This document shows, piece by piece, positions 37,101 to 49,789 of a DNA stretch of 64,000 nt. The stretch comes from Perca fluviatilis. Taxonomy: Eukaryota; Chordata; Actinopteri; Perciformes; Percidae. The DNA is taken from assembly GCF_010015445.1 (NCBI RefSeq), contig NC_053127.1:25690745-25754744 (forward strand). Direction: 5' to 3'. The notes under the pieces were generated by a model, which did not search any database, was not told where the DNA came from, and saw nothing but the letters and a program-made list of their open reading frames with translations. Positions within the stretch are counted from its first letter, which is position 1; every line of letters begins with the position of its first letter. The position numbers were made by a program, and so were the translations under genes.

Positions 37101-39889
37101 TGTATTTGCTATTCATTTTCCAATTCAATGCCTGCACTGCAGTTGATGTCTAGACAGAGGAAAGTGCAAGGGCTTTTAGTATTCATTATTTGTACTTTAT
37201 TGTGATGGTTCAAGAGGTGTACATCTACAGTTTTTCATCTGACAGAAGCCATATGGGGCAAATCCACAGTAATTATCAATGCTATTCAAGTATTATGTAA
37301 AGTCCTGATGTGTTGAGATTTTCTCAGTGTAAAAGGAAGTTACAGTTCTCAGTGGAATTCAAAATACATTTTGCTTGTAATTCCCGCAGTAAAATAAGAC
37401 CATCATAGTCTAATGGTGTACATTACCTAAACCTGTGTTGTACTTTATGGGTTTAGTTGTTTCAGGTTATAATTTGGTACAAATTGTGAATGGCTGATTG
37501 ATAGCACAAACCTCAGGCTGGACACAATATCAGTAACAATTGAATGCAATCCAATTACCTTGCAACGAACACTATCTTTGTATAATATAGTCCTGTTAAA
37601 GAGAGGTAGTGATTAGTCTCTATGGGCATTTTTTAGGCAGTTGTTTTCCAAAGTGGAAGAGAAGCTCAATCAGAGCTTAATGTTATTGTGTTAAAAAATC
37701 TTTATGATTGTGAATAGGTGAACCATAACAGCTCACTCACTAATTGCTAACCAACATAGCTCAATGGACATAAGCCTCGGTGTGCTATCTTGTGTCACTA
37801 ATGGTTAAACCATTTAAAGAAATCATTGTTTTCCTCTCCCCTCCTCAATGTGAGCCAATATGGCCGATATCCAAAAGAGGAGACACAAATCCAGTGTTTT
37901 CATTCGTGTTGACCATGATGGTAGTAATAAATCAGAAAGAAATAATATAAGAGCAGGCCTGTATACCCCTGTGGTCTTATAGGGCATTTTGGATGAAAAA
38001 CATTCAGCAAATGACATCTACGTATATTAGAATATCCACTGGCTGAAAATGAAAGAAATTGTTCTTGCTTTATTGTGCATCCAAATAGCTTCTTGAAAAA
38101 TACAGAGGCTAGAGGCTGCCAATAGAATACTATGGGGAAAAGAGAAAGGCAAAACATCTGGCCTCAAAATTTTAATTAGACTTACCATTGGGATTTCTTT
38201 CAGTTTATGTACTGGGGTATTTCTTTTCCTTGAGGAAAACTTGACTACATGATTTGAAATAAAATAATAAAATATAAACTATTCATTTAAAGTGGAAGAC
38301 AATTTACTTAGGAATTCATGTCCATGTATAACTCTTTTCTGACTGTCAAGAACAATCTAATACAGCAATTCTAACAAATTATCCAGATGCTACAGTTATG
38401 CACGTTGCAAGTATTTTAGTCCACTATGTTGCTCCAAAACCACAGACAAGGACTTGGGGCATTGTCATGATGTCTGAAGCTACACTGCAAACAAGCAAAG
38501 TTATTTGGTCAGTTTGTTTGTTTGATTTGAGACTTTAAATGCTCAAATAAGGCTAGTTCAACTGAAGTGCAACTCAAGCAGAAAGTGCACTGTTATCTAT
38601 AGCAAATACCCTAGAGTCAGTTTATATCACCCAGGGAGAAAAGCTGCTGCATCACTGCTCTGAATGGGTAACAAGTTTGAAGCATTAATCTTTCTCCAAG
38701 CACTCCTTGGGCAGTCACTCAGTCACCATTGTACATTGTATTTCAAGACGGTCCAGCCGATCCCTTGCATAAGTAGGTCATACCTTAATTCTTTGAAAGG
38801 GGAGTACTTGGTAAGCGCTACTATTTAGGTTATAATGGTGCGGCTCAGTAGTGCAAAGTCCAGTGAGTTTTTTTCTGCTGACTTAAGCTTGGACATGCAG
38901 TAAAAAAATCTTCATTATCTCTGTTCCCTGTGTCATAACCTGCTGAAAGACTTGAAACTTAAGTTTTAGTAAAGCAGTTATTAGGACTGTGACTCATGAA
39001 AAGTATTAAAGATGCCTTAATGGGCTCAACTTTTAAAGTGAAATTAAAAATCACTTTGCTAAGAAATCAGCATATATCCTTGGTGTTTATTTTGACTTGT
39101 GTACACTTATTTTGTCAAAATTGTAATTACAATAAAATACATTTTTTGTAATTTTTGTATTAATTTGAAGGGGTAGCCACCCTTATATTTCTGAGCTCCA
39201 TAGATTGTGAATTTTTGGTTTCGACTGAAAATGTTTCTACTGGTTATTTGATTGGTGTCAAAATTATGGGCAGGCACTAAAAATAGTTTGTAATATCACT
39301 TCATTTCCAACAGCCACGCAGGCAGTTAACCAGCTGGGGGCCCGACGTTGCTATCTGTTGCTAGTCCCATCAGTGATTTGAGCACTCCCGGCATTACTCT
39401 ATGTCATAATTTATTATAATAATATAATTATGGTGTGCTGAGTTTTAGTACTATTCGTAATAGTTTTGGTATTTTGGGATGACCACATCTGGACCCGAAA
39501 AGTGACATGTTGTGGGAATCAGTGCTAAAGTTCGTAGGCTATTCAGGGAGATGACGAGCTCCAGTCGGTAGGGGACCACTGGAGTTGCCAGCACGTCTCT
39601 TAGCAACGCAGGGTTGGTAGGGGTTGCTCAGATATGCTCCGCTTCCCTCACAGACCCTGAAGCTTGGCTCTGTTTCCACAAATGTGTAGAAATTTGAACT
39701 CTTTTGAAAAATGGAAAAAGGTGCAGCTGCAGTATGATTGTATTTTATAATTCTTTACACAAAAAGTGAGGTGAATTCCAATTTTAGTTGGACTTTAATA
39801 ATCAGCCATTTTTTTTCTCCTATTTATGAGAGTTCCTTTTTGCAGTCTCATTGTTCTGTTTCATTGTTAATGTTCTGCCATTAACCTTG

Positions 39890-39972
39890 CAGGTCTCTCT
39901 TTGAAAAGAGACTGATGATCTTAGTTGGACCATGTTACCAGGTTAAATAAAGGTTATGTGAATAAAATAAAA
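39890..39972 (+). repeat. Probable retroposon 3' tail fragment
   Basis: The end ACCAGGTTAAATAAAGGTTATGTGAATAAAATAAAA has the look of a LINE 3' end with AATAAA-type tail that recurs in fish genomes. No coding part attached. Confidence 0.35.
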
Positions 39973-40985
39973 TTACACACACAGCAGAGTTGCATTTCCT
40001 TATTATATGTATCAGATGTGTTCTTTTATTTAAAAAAAGTTGTGCACAAAGCTTTCTTAAATAATGCTTATGTTATAGGTTTTATTTTCTGCAATGTAAT
40101 AGTATGATTCGTTATTTGAGTTAGTTTTTTTTTAGAATGTTGGTAAATGTGATAATTAAAGAGTGGAGTAATTTGTAATTTGATGATTTTGTACAGCACT
40201 TTTGAAAAAGAATTATTAAAACATATAAAGAGTTTTCTCCCTGCATAGACATTTAACAAAGAAACCCTGAGATGCACTGCACTCACCAATTTAAGCTCCC
40301 CAGGTTCGATCTTCTAAAAGCCTGAGGGCCTGGAAAGCAAAGACTGAAATGCCTTTGGTCTTTAGTCTAAACTACAGAATGGCCAAGGGGGTCCTGAGGT
40401 TGTCAGGATACACACTAGCGTAGGTTAAAAGATCAGAGACAGCTTCACTCAGACATACCAGAGTTTTAAAAAGTCAACCTAAAGTAAGTACAACCTAAAA
40501 TCGGTAACTCCAACTGAGAGACAACAGACACATAACTTACCCAGACAACCAGACCAGAGAAGCTAAAATAAAGGTAGTATGGTCTGACATGTGTAGTCTT
40601 CTTCAATACCTCCTTAATTCTGAAATGCAGGATGGGAAGGATAAATGGATGGATAAAATAACTAACAACTAACAACAGTTGTGAAGTACAACTTTTAACG
40701 GCTTCCTATCAACAAGTCTTTCTGAACTAAATATCTTAACGTCATTTCAAAAAATTCTCTTTATGCTATCTGTAAGTTTACTTAACACACAATTTGTGAT
40801 ATAGCAATGATATAGCAACGAGGCATTAAAGTGTATATTCGGAATGTTTGTGTAATTAGTGCTTATAATTGTGCCAGGACGACTTGAGAAAATATTTGTG
40901 AAGAAAGAATCACAGCTTAATGTTAGCAGACATGTGGAGTAGAGTATAACAGTATTTATAAGTGAGCGTTTGGTCATGTCTATAC

Positions 40986-41371
40986 TGTGAAGCGATAGAA
41001 CAGAAATTGTGGTCACTTCACCGAAATTGAACAGCGGTTTCTCACAGCCTAGTGGAAGGTAAACACGTTTAAAGTTCTAGTCCCCTTCAGTTTCAGCAAA
41101 GATGAAAACTTCACTCTTGCTCCACTTGTTTGACACAAGCAGTACATTTTTGTTTTGATACAGTGCAGGGTATTCATGTGAAATGTATTGAAACAAAAAT
41201 GTTCTGCTTGGGTCAAACAAGTGGAGCAAGAGTGATGAAGATGAACTTGTCATCTTTGTTGAAACTGAAGGGGACTAAAACTTTAAACATGTTTACCTTC
41301 CACTAGGCTGTGACAATCCCCTATTTGTTTTAGGTAAAGTGACCGCAATTTCTGGTCTATCACATATCCCA
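40986..41371. repeat. Long foldback (inverted repeat), about 175-bp arms
   Basis: Left arm about 40986-41161 and right arm about 41189-41371 are reverse complements with scattered mismatches. Shared blocks include CAGAAATTGTGGTCACTT / AAGTGACCGCAATTTCTG, CCTAGTGGAAGGTAAAC and CTTGCTCCACTTGTTTGA. The loop is only about 25 bp. No ORF and no obvious target duplication. Probably a foldback-type or palindromic MITE. Confidence 0.85.
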
Positions 41372-41397
41372 GCTGTCCTGGGTAAAAGTCCTGTGTG

Positions 41398-41600
41398 TTA
41401 CGCATCCACCACCCCAACCAACCTCTCGCTGCGGATTTATGTCCTTTCATACTACTCGCTACGGCGAAAATTCACACGTAATGTAGGTCAATGGCGGCCG
41501 AACGGCGTTGATAACCACGCTAAAAAGCGATTATGCGTCTTGATAACACGCCAAAATGGCATACGAATTGGCGTGCCATACATACACCACTTTATGAGAT
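41398..41600. repeat. CpG-dense block, probable young repeat
   Basis: Directly right of the foldback the sequence becomes unusually CpG-rich for this window (ACGCATCC, CTCGCTGCGG, CTACGGCGAAAA, GGCGGCCGAACGGCG). It contains a hairpin CGCCAAAATGGCATACGAATTGGCG (key arms CGCCAA/TTGGCG, about 41550-41574). Unclassified. Confidence 0.4.
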
Positions 41601-41812
41601 CAGTCTGTGAGAGGACTAAACTGCTGGAACTGAAGGGACTGTCAGACAAACTTCAGTTGCAAGGGGTATCCAAAATGTGCCTCATTTTGTAAACGTTAAA
41701 GAATGAATTGGTGTAGAAAAATTAAGATGAAGAAAAACTGCTTTTGATCACTGAACCGCAATAGAAACTGCCCAGACCATATTTACTGGAATCAGGATTG
41801 TTATACAACACA

Positions 41813-42180
41813 TAGTCTTGCATTGCCAGACCTATCTCCACAGCGCTGTGGAGGAAGGTCTGGCTAGTCCACAAACCATTCCAGGATGGGAGAAAAATGA
41901 GCTCTGGTCTTTATTATTAGCGCTGGACGCAGGTACGGTGCCTCTTGTTTTGGTGGAACATATGCATGCAGAGAGGCGAGCTCTGGAATTAAAACGGCTG
42001 TCGAGTGTGTGATGAGAATGTTACTCCAAAAAAAAGATAAAGATAATTTGATGGTCTGTTCTAGCTCGGAGGATGTTTCCCGAATCGACCGCAGTTTAGA
42101 ATGCCAACACAAAGAAAGAGGAACGTGAGGGACATCCGGCGGAACCGGAACAATCCTGTAAATGAAATGTCGTCGACATA
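41813..42180. mobile_element. hAT-like MITE fragment
   Basis: Starts TAGTCTTGCATTGCCAGACC, an end I recognise from a common fish element, followed by the small palindrome CCACAGCGCTGTGG at about 41837-41850. Near 42140 the phrase CCGGAACAATCCTGTAAATG also belongs to such copies. The right end and target duplication were not resolved. Confidence 0.5.
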
Positions 42181-44466
42181 CTATACTATACATGACACGA
42201 TACATAAAAATTAAAGTGAACTTTCAACTTATGACACCAGTGGAACTGTTGATACTGTGCACATAACTATCAATGCACAGTATACATCAATTTTGATTAT
42301 GATTATTAAAATTCTGCCATAACACCGACTTTTCAGAGACGTTTTGTTTGTCATCTTTTAGATAATTTTGCCAAATTGGTTGCCAAATTGAAAATACTGT
42401 TTGCATATAAATTAAAGACTGACATATAAAAAAAAAGATTGACATCATCTGCGAAATGAGTCATATTTAAAGTGGCAAAGAAAAAAGTTTGCTTGCTGAA
42501 ACCAAGTCCAGCTACCACCAGTATGCCAGATGGGCTCTACTCTACATGATTTACAGGCGACAGAGAAACAGAATTAAGATGGTGTCAAGAGGCTTCTTTG
42601 AAAAGGTTTTGAGTAAGAATGAATAACTGTAACACACAGAGCTATCCTGGGTGAACCTAAGGGATAGAGATTAGCAGTTTTGTGAGCAGAAGGCTTTTGT
42701 AATCCATTGTTGTACTCCTCAACTAACCATTGTGATACTTTATACCAGGTTTTCAAGCACCAGTCTGTTCCACAGGGTCACACTCGGCAAGGAGTTCACA
42801 CATTGACTTATTTTGGATATTATATTTTTGAAAAGAAAAAACAAAACATTTTGTAGGGTTTTTCTACTCAAGTATTCAAGAATTGGACAAGAGCACATTT
42901 TGAGGCATAAGATATCATGATGGAGATTGCCATTACCATGAGAAATGTCACTGTGCTGTTTTGAAGTAGACGCCAAGATACAGAGGAAATGAGAAGCTTT
43001 TCATGTTTAATTAATAATGCTAATGAAACTTAATTAGAGCAGCTTATGAAAAATGCATTCAAATGAAAGATGAGCTTTATCCTTAAATAACAAGCCTCCT
43101 GTGCTGGATTTGGTGTCCTATTACATGCTAATTAGACTGCACTAGGGACTGTTAATGAGCATAGATCATTTCAATCTTTAGCACAGCAGGGCCCCCACCA
43201 ACCGCTTATGACCATATATGTGGAAATCTCTTTTCATATGTATGTATACTGGGTAAGGTATGACTTGTTCATTGTGTGCAATAATAGTTGGAAATCTATC
43301 TGGGCTACTGTTATTATCAACTGGAACATGTTATAGATCACTGTTGAGTCATTGATTATTTCTTCTGAAATTGTTATAAAGAATAATAATGTGCATGAAC
43401 ACATGCAACAAATCTAATTTTGCCACATTATTTTTTTATCAAATACTTAAAATGAATTTAGAGTTTATTTTGTATTCCAAATCTAAATTCAAATTTCATT
43501 TTCTGGCTGTTTTAGTATGCAGGAGAGAAGACATCAGATCGATGATTAAGAAAACTGCTGTTCAACTGTGCAATTTTTAGGTCAGATTCCAAATAAGTTT
43601 GAAAATCTTTTGTAATCTAACACATTTTATTGTAATGACTTACATTTGCTGCAGTGAAAACAAGTAGAGACTGACAAGTGCATCATACATAGCCTCAGAA
43701 CATTTGGGCTTTCTATAATCCTTTGGGAGTGTCTATTAAAAAGACCTCACAGTCTGCAGGCTATCAGTTCACAGGTCTGGAAAAAAATATCTTCAAACAA
43801 GCTTGCGCATTTCATTTAGTGTTCACAGAATCACATCCAAAAGTACATTTTCAGACATGTATTTTGTATTTTTGCATGCAATTTTGTATGTTAGTCATGT
43901 CAATTACCCACATTTGGTTTTCTGCTCCATCTAAAAGAAAAATGTCAAAAATAATAGATTTGTTATGGTAAAAAGCCTATCTATTGACGCATGCTGTGTG
44001 CTGAAAGTGGATGGATGGTCGTTATGCAGAGACAGTGGTGAACTGTCACAATGTGTGTCATTTCCAGCTTTCTAACAGCTTACTAAGATCACAGCTCAAT
44101 TGTTGAAAATGCCTGTATACCCTGCAGGTAAAGGTCTATTAAATCCTCCTACACTGTGATCCTGCTCCTACGCCTGATTCCATCTCAACCTGCAAGGCTT
44201 TTGGTCAGTAACACCTATTGCCATTTATTTCTCTTGAATTCCAACAAATTAATTCTTGAAAGGGAACAAAAGAATCATTGATTGTATAGCTTGCATATGA
44301 CAGTTTATACCAAATGATAAATGATCAGTATGATCTGTATACATAAACTAATTAACTATATAACCGGTGTCTCTCTGCTAAAAAAAGAGAGGGGGTTGGA
44401 TGAATGGGTGGATGTGTGCGCTCTGTTTTACACTGTCAATTTGGCAGACGCCTGCAGGGGTGGTGT

Positions 44467-44480
44467 GTTGCCATGGTGAT
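44467..44480 (+). promoter_or_regulatory. X-box-like (RFX) site
   Basis: GTTGCCATGGTGAT: perfect left half-site and two mismatches in the right half. Confidence 0.3.
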
Positions 44481-45384
44481 TTGAGCAAGGCATGAAAGAG
44501 CAGCAAGGTTTGCCTAACAGGACCAGTCTCATAAGGACTGATAAAATGAGAACCTTTCTTTAAGAGTCTCGTATTCACTATATGCCTGTTCAAAACAACC
44601 CAGAGTGTCCCTTTAAGCACAACATGATGTACAATATAATTGAATCAGACATGCCCATTTAATGCTTGAACCTGTTCAAAAAAAATTCACTTTCATGAGG
44701 ATAAAAATTCTCCTCTCCCCATCTATTCTACAAATGCTTATGTTTTCACATTATACTATAAAATGTGTTACAAGTTCTATCATTGGCCATATATTCATAT
44801 CATTGGACAAAAATCATCTTTAAACTGAGAGTACCTCATGTAACAGCTGAAACTGAAGAGCCCTTTCCGCAGCCTTTATGGTTGGTTGACTGATTATAGG
44901 TCTGACTAAGATCTGTCTTCAACAGAAGTTTTAATGGTTAATAATTATTGCCGGTAACATTATTAAAAAGGAAAGCCCACAAGCAGTAAAAAATCAAGAC
45001 TAATGGGGAGACGTTCTAAGGATGTGGTATTAGTACCTGTTGTTCTTCCCACGGCTTTACTGTTCTGTTTCCCTCTTGCTTGTTTTTCCTGGCTGTTAAT
45101 GTTGCACAGCAGCTCAAGTCCAGTGCGATATGATTGAAGCAGCCAGCACTATTTATTAATTAGGCCGTAATATTATTTTGTCTATCCGTTTACAGCAATT
45201 ATTGGATGGATGTTATTAAATGTGGTTCAGACATCCCTCTTCAGGATTTTAGTCTTCGTTAAGTCCTTAACGTTTCATCTAGCACCATCATCAGTTAAAA
45301 ATATCATGTTGTCCAATACTTTGGTTTAGGACCAAATACCTGCAAAACTAATGACATTCCATCAGCCTCAGCTGTACTTTTGTG

Positions 45385-45480
45385 TGCTAATAAGCAAATG
45401 TTAGCATGCTAACACACAAAACTAAGATTGCAAACATACTAAATATCATTCCGGCTTAGTATCAGCATGTTCCAATCATA
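45385..45480. repeat. Dispersed fish repeat fragment
   Basis: The phrase AGCAAATGTTAGCATGCTAA followed by CACAAAACTAAGATTGCAAAC and GTATCAGCATGTT is familiar from numerous teleost copies. Class unknown. Confidence 0.45.
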
Positions 45481-47945
45481 TGCATGGTTGATTATTAACT
45501 TAACAAAATATAAGAAAATATTGGATAATTCACAGAAAAAGAAAATTCCTGCAATACTTTAATAGAATTGTCAACATGCCATTTGAAAAAAAAAAAATTC
45601 ACACAGTAGTCAAAAATAGATATCAAATTATATCCTGTTTGTAAGTGTATTTTAACAGTGCAGGTAATTCTGACCCATAGCATATTGGATACTAATGATA
45701 CTTTTTCAACATCAAAAGATGGTTAAAACCACAAATTTGAGCCTAAAAGTGATGTGGGAAGTCAGTGAGGGATCACACCCTCTTTACTGCACTACTCCAA
45801 CTGGTTGAACAGAGTGGGATCTTCAGGAGTGGATAGTGTGCCATAAAGCTTCTTGTGGATTAGGTCCTCCCAGGCAAGCTTCTCACAGTCAGATGAAAAG
45901 AAGCGGCAAATGCGACTCCATGCCTACATGGCTGTTCATACCCTCCATAGGCAAACAGTGGGAGTGCAAAGAGACAAGGAATACATGGCTCAGTGAATAA
46001 GCCTTTACACACTTGGAGAAAAAAGGAAAAGTCAGGAAACAACTCTGTCGATACATAAAGACATAACAAGCAGCAAACTATGCATTGCGCTTTGGTCTCA
46101 CAGTGACCCCGACTGCTGAACAACATGCCCAATCACAATTTTAAGTATTTTGATAAAACATATCTTATAGTAAAAGATCAAACAGCCAGGATGTCACATT
46201 CGCTTTTGAAGTAAAAAATGGTAAAGTGCAAGACATATACTGTTTCTGAGGGAGTTTAACAAATGAATTGGTATAGTGGTTGCATGTGGTGATACGATTC
46301 AAAGATAAGGGTAAGGGGTTTGTGTTTCCAATAAATACCTGTGAGCAATTTGTCTTTCTGTTTGTCTTTCTCTGCCCCTCTCTTTACAGCTGACTTTTCC
46401 TTTCAAATAACTGGACTGGACAATGTTAGTATTTTCTTTTATTTTTATTTTCAAAGATTTCATCTCTCTGAAAAGTTGGTTTCTTTATTGTTGGTTTCTG
46501 ATTATAAGATTTTCAAAACCTTTGTTATTCAAGTAATTTCAATATCTTCCTTAGTCTGTATTTGTTGTGTTAATCCCTATCATTTGGTTCTCTGCTTTTA
46601 TAGTGTCTCAAATACTAGGAGTGTATTTGACTGTCAAGTCATCTTTTTCTACACGGCAAACTAGATTGTCATCTTTATGCTTGTTCATAATGTAAATTGC
46701 TTTTCTGTAACAAACTTAACCTGGTGTCCCTTACCATGTGAGGTCTGTAACAATTTAACCAGGCTGTAGCACCACTCCTTTTTCTGGCCAACTATGGAAC
46801 AATTGACTGTTTACTGTTCTCATTAGTGATCTGCTACGCTCCAGTCATTATTCCAGCTGACACGGCAGTGTACCCTTTGGGTGAGCCTGATTCATTTTCA
46901 TGCGTGAGCCCAATCATTAATTCAACCAGCAGACATGGCCTACAGCTTTAGAGAAGACAGAATAGTGGGTACTTAATGCTGCCTTTCAGCAACCTCAGAG
47001 GCCCGTAATTAAGAACTTCCAAGCAGGACAGATACACATGGAGTGGCATTCTAACTCTCAGTTAAAATCGCTGGTAAAATCTCAAGTTGTTTCATATTAT
47101 GGCCATGATATCAAAGTCTGCCCACGTTATGAAAAGGCTTAAATTGGACATTCTGGTATTCAGTGAATATCGACGGCCGATGCGTTCAAAATAATTGATC
47201 AATCATCCTCAGCATATAATGATTAACACATCCACAGCTTTGATGCTCAAACTTCACTATTCAACTGCAGACCAAGCACGCACCACCATCCTCCAGAAGG
47301 AGCTGCATCGCACTCAACCACCTCCTTGTATCAGCTATTTTCAGCTGCGCGTGTCTAACCAAACCAACTGTCACAAAAGTGGAAGAAATGGTCTGGACTC
47401 CCATAACTGCTCTGAATGCTCCAAGTGCTTTTGACATTTTGTATCAGAAAACAATCTAAATCTACTCAGACAGAGGATTTGAGTCACACATCCACACACT
47501 GAGAGAGCATATGTTGTCCTCTTCAGTGACATGCGTTGTTGATATATCATCATCCTTTATGTGTGGCCAATTGGACAAGCTCACAGTAATCTCACAGGTA
47601 CACAAGTGGTACCTTCAAAGTTATACTAGTTTTGAATTGAAGAAAAAAAAAAAGTGACATGAAAACATGAGTAAGACAAGGTTGCAAATGACAGAATACT
47701 ATTTTCAAGGTTATACAGGAGAACACAGACAAAGATGCTGAAGGCAAAGCCACTCTCTATACATTCCAAGTGTCCATTATTTTCAGTGTTATGCCATTAT
47801 CTATAAATTAAATACATGAAATAGGATCAAAGGAAATACTGGTTTCTATACCATATGTGAGCTGGCATTCTTATCACCTGTGTTCTAATAGCATTTAAAA
47901 AGGAAAAAAATAATTCTGAAATGCTTCCTTCAAAAACCTTTGTAC

Positions 47946-48386
47946 TTAAAGGTCCCATGACATGGTGCTCTTTGGATGCTTTTATATAGGCCTTAGTGGT
48001 CCCCTAATACTATATCTGAAGTCTCTTTCCCGAAATTCAGCCTTGGAGCAGAATTACAGCCACTAGAGCCAGTCCCACAATGAGCTTTACTTAGGATGTG
48101 CCATTTCTGTGTCTCTAGCTATTAAGGAGGAGAGAGGGCGGGGCAAGGTGGAGGGTGCTGGTGTGGCCTTGACCAACTGCCACTTTTCTCGTTTGAAAGC
48201 CATGATGTCTCTCTCTCTCTCTCTCATGGGTGGGCCAAATTCTCTGGGTGGGTAAAGCAGAGAAAGGGGAGGTAACCTTGCTTGTTATGACCTCATAAGG
48301 AGCAAGATTCCAGAACGGCTCATCTGAGCTTTCATTTTCTCAAAGGCAGAGCAGGATACTCGGCTCAGTTTTACCTATCACCGTTG
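47946..48386. mobile_element. Right-truncated fish MITE (TTAA-type)
   Basis: Begins TTAAAGGTCCCATGACATGG, the left end of a very common fish element, and continues through recognisable body phrases (AGTCCCACAATGAGCTTT, GACCTCATAAGGAG, AAAGGCAGAGCAGGATAC). The right end with the inverted CCTTTAA terminus is missing; instead a run of T follows at about 48387. A CT microsatellite lies inside at 48208-48225. Confidence 0.75.
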
Positions 48387-49738
48387 TTTTTTTTTTTTTT
48401 TTTTTGTTTGATTCATTTCCTTATATGCTTCTTCACTTGTTTTATGCCATTCCACCGTTGTTGATTGACTATTTTTACACCACTTACAGTTACTCCTTTG
48501 TCCTTCCCTTGTCACTCTTTTTTTTTAACTCTTCGATTTTCTTTATCTTTGTTCTCTGTCCCCTTCAAATTACCTCCAACTTCCTTATATTTCTTCTGTC
48601 TTGTTGCTTCTCTTCTCTAATGTTTACCTTTTGTTATTCACATTTCTCTATACACGCGGGTTGTTTGTCTCCAAGCCTCTCCCACCCTCTTCTTATTGTA
48701 ATAATTGTAATGTTTTGCTCCTGCTCCCTTTTTTAAATTCTTCTCTCTTTTCTATTTTGTTTCCTCCTGGTTTTTTCTTCACTTTGTATCTTTCCCCTTT
48801 GCCTTTTACTCTTGTTATTCTCTACTCCAGCCTCTCCTCTCCTTTTGTGTTTCTCTGCTCCTCTCTTGTCCTGTCCACTCTTATTCTTTCTTTCTTTCTT
48901 CCTCTTATTCCTGCTTCCATTTTTTTAAATTGCACTGCTGTTAATTCTCACTTGGTGGCCGGGGGGGGGGGAGCGTTTAGGGTTTTTTTTTTAAAGGGCT
49001 TTGCAAACGGAAGGTGCTTACTCTACATCGCCTTTACTTTCCTTTCTTCACTGTGAATTTGTATTGTTGTTCATATTATGGATCTTGTTTTGGTGTGTAA
49101 GTTTGTGTTCCTGTTTGTCTTATGTCTGTGTCATCTTCTTCTCACTTTCTCTCTAGTGGTCCTGACTCTCTGTCAAAACTTGATCTGTGTTTACTAATCT
49201 GTCCTTTCTTTGAAATATTGTTCTGTCTCTGTCCTGGTGTGTTATGGTCTGTATGTCATTTGGTCCATTTCCCTGTCTGCAAGTTATCTGCTGTTTTCTC
49301 ACATTTCACTGTGTGGTTGTCTTTTCTGTTGTCTGGGGTTATGTCGTTGGATCGTGTCTTCTCACCTTGTATCTCTCCTCTGTATGTGCTGTGCCTGTTC
49401 CTGTATTTTTTTCTGTTTCCTTTGTTGGTCTTCTGTGTCTGCTGTCTTTTGTTCATTCTTGTCCTCCATGTCCTTGTCATTCCTCTCATGTGTGTGTGCT
49501 GTTTTTTTCTCTATGCTGTCTGTTGTTGTTTATCAGTAGGGTCTGGTCCTCTTCTTGGTCTCTGTCTCTGGGGTTGTCATGCTCCTTAGTTGGTGTGTGT
49601 GTCCTTCCATCCTTCTTCCTGTTCTACTGTCATTTGTGTACTGTCCTTGTTGTCATTCTGTGTAAGTGTTGTGTGTTCATGCCTGTCTCTGTTTCTCTCT
49701 CTCTCTCTCTCTCTGTATTCTCTCTCTTTCTCTCTATA

Positions 49739-49770
<32 letters not shown>

Positions 49771-49771
49771 A
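48387..49771. repeat. Pyrimidine-skewed tract ending in (CT)n and (TA)n
   Basis: The plus strand is strongly T/C-rich for about 1.4 kb, starting with a run of more than 15 T (48387-48405). It ends with (CT)n at about 49695-49714 and (TA)n at 49751-49771. Overlapping ORFs of 110-175 codons in several frames here come from the composition (few A, hence few stops) and carry no domain. Confidence 0.7.
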
Positions 49772-49789
49772 TAAAACCACTTTAAACTG

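Larger units (their letters stand above)
30311..40980. other. Upstream intergenic DNA, no gene recognised
   Basis: About 10 kb of AT-rich sequence. Contains the AT tract, a short CA run (32299-32314), a palindromic pair at 32508-32567, a GT microsatellite, and near 39890-39970 a phrase (AGGTTAAATAAAGGTTATG...AATAAAATAAAA) like the 3' tail of fish retroposons. Short ORFs have no coding character. Confidence 0.5.
42181..47945. other. Intergenic DNA, no gene recognised
   Basis: AT-rich. Includes an X-box-like site (44467-44480), a dispersed repeat (45385-45480), and two stretches that look unique and possibly conserved (43010-43200 and 46820-47040). Confidence 0.5.

Noticed and set aside
49122..49771. 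Overlapping hydrophobic ORFs of 155 and 175 codons resembling multi-pass membrane proteins
   Set aside because: Hydrophobicity and absence of stops follow from the T/C-rich strand; several frames are open at once, and Leu/Cys/Ser/Phe dominate without pattern.
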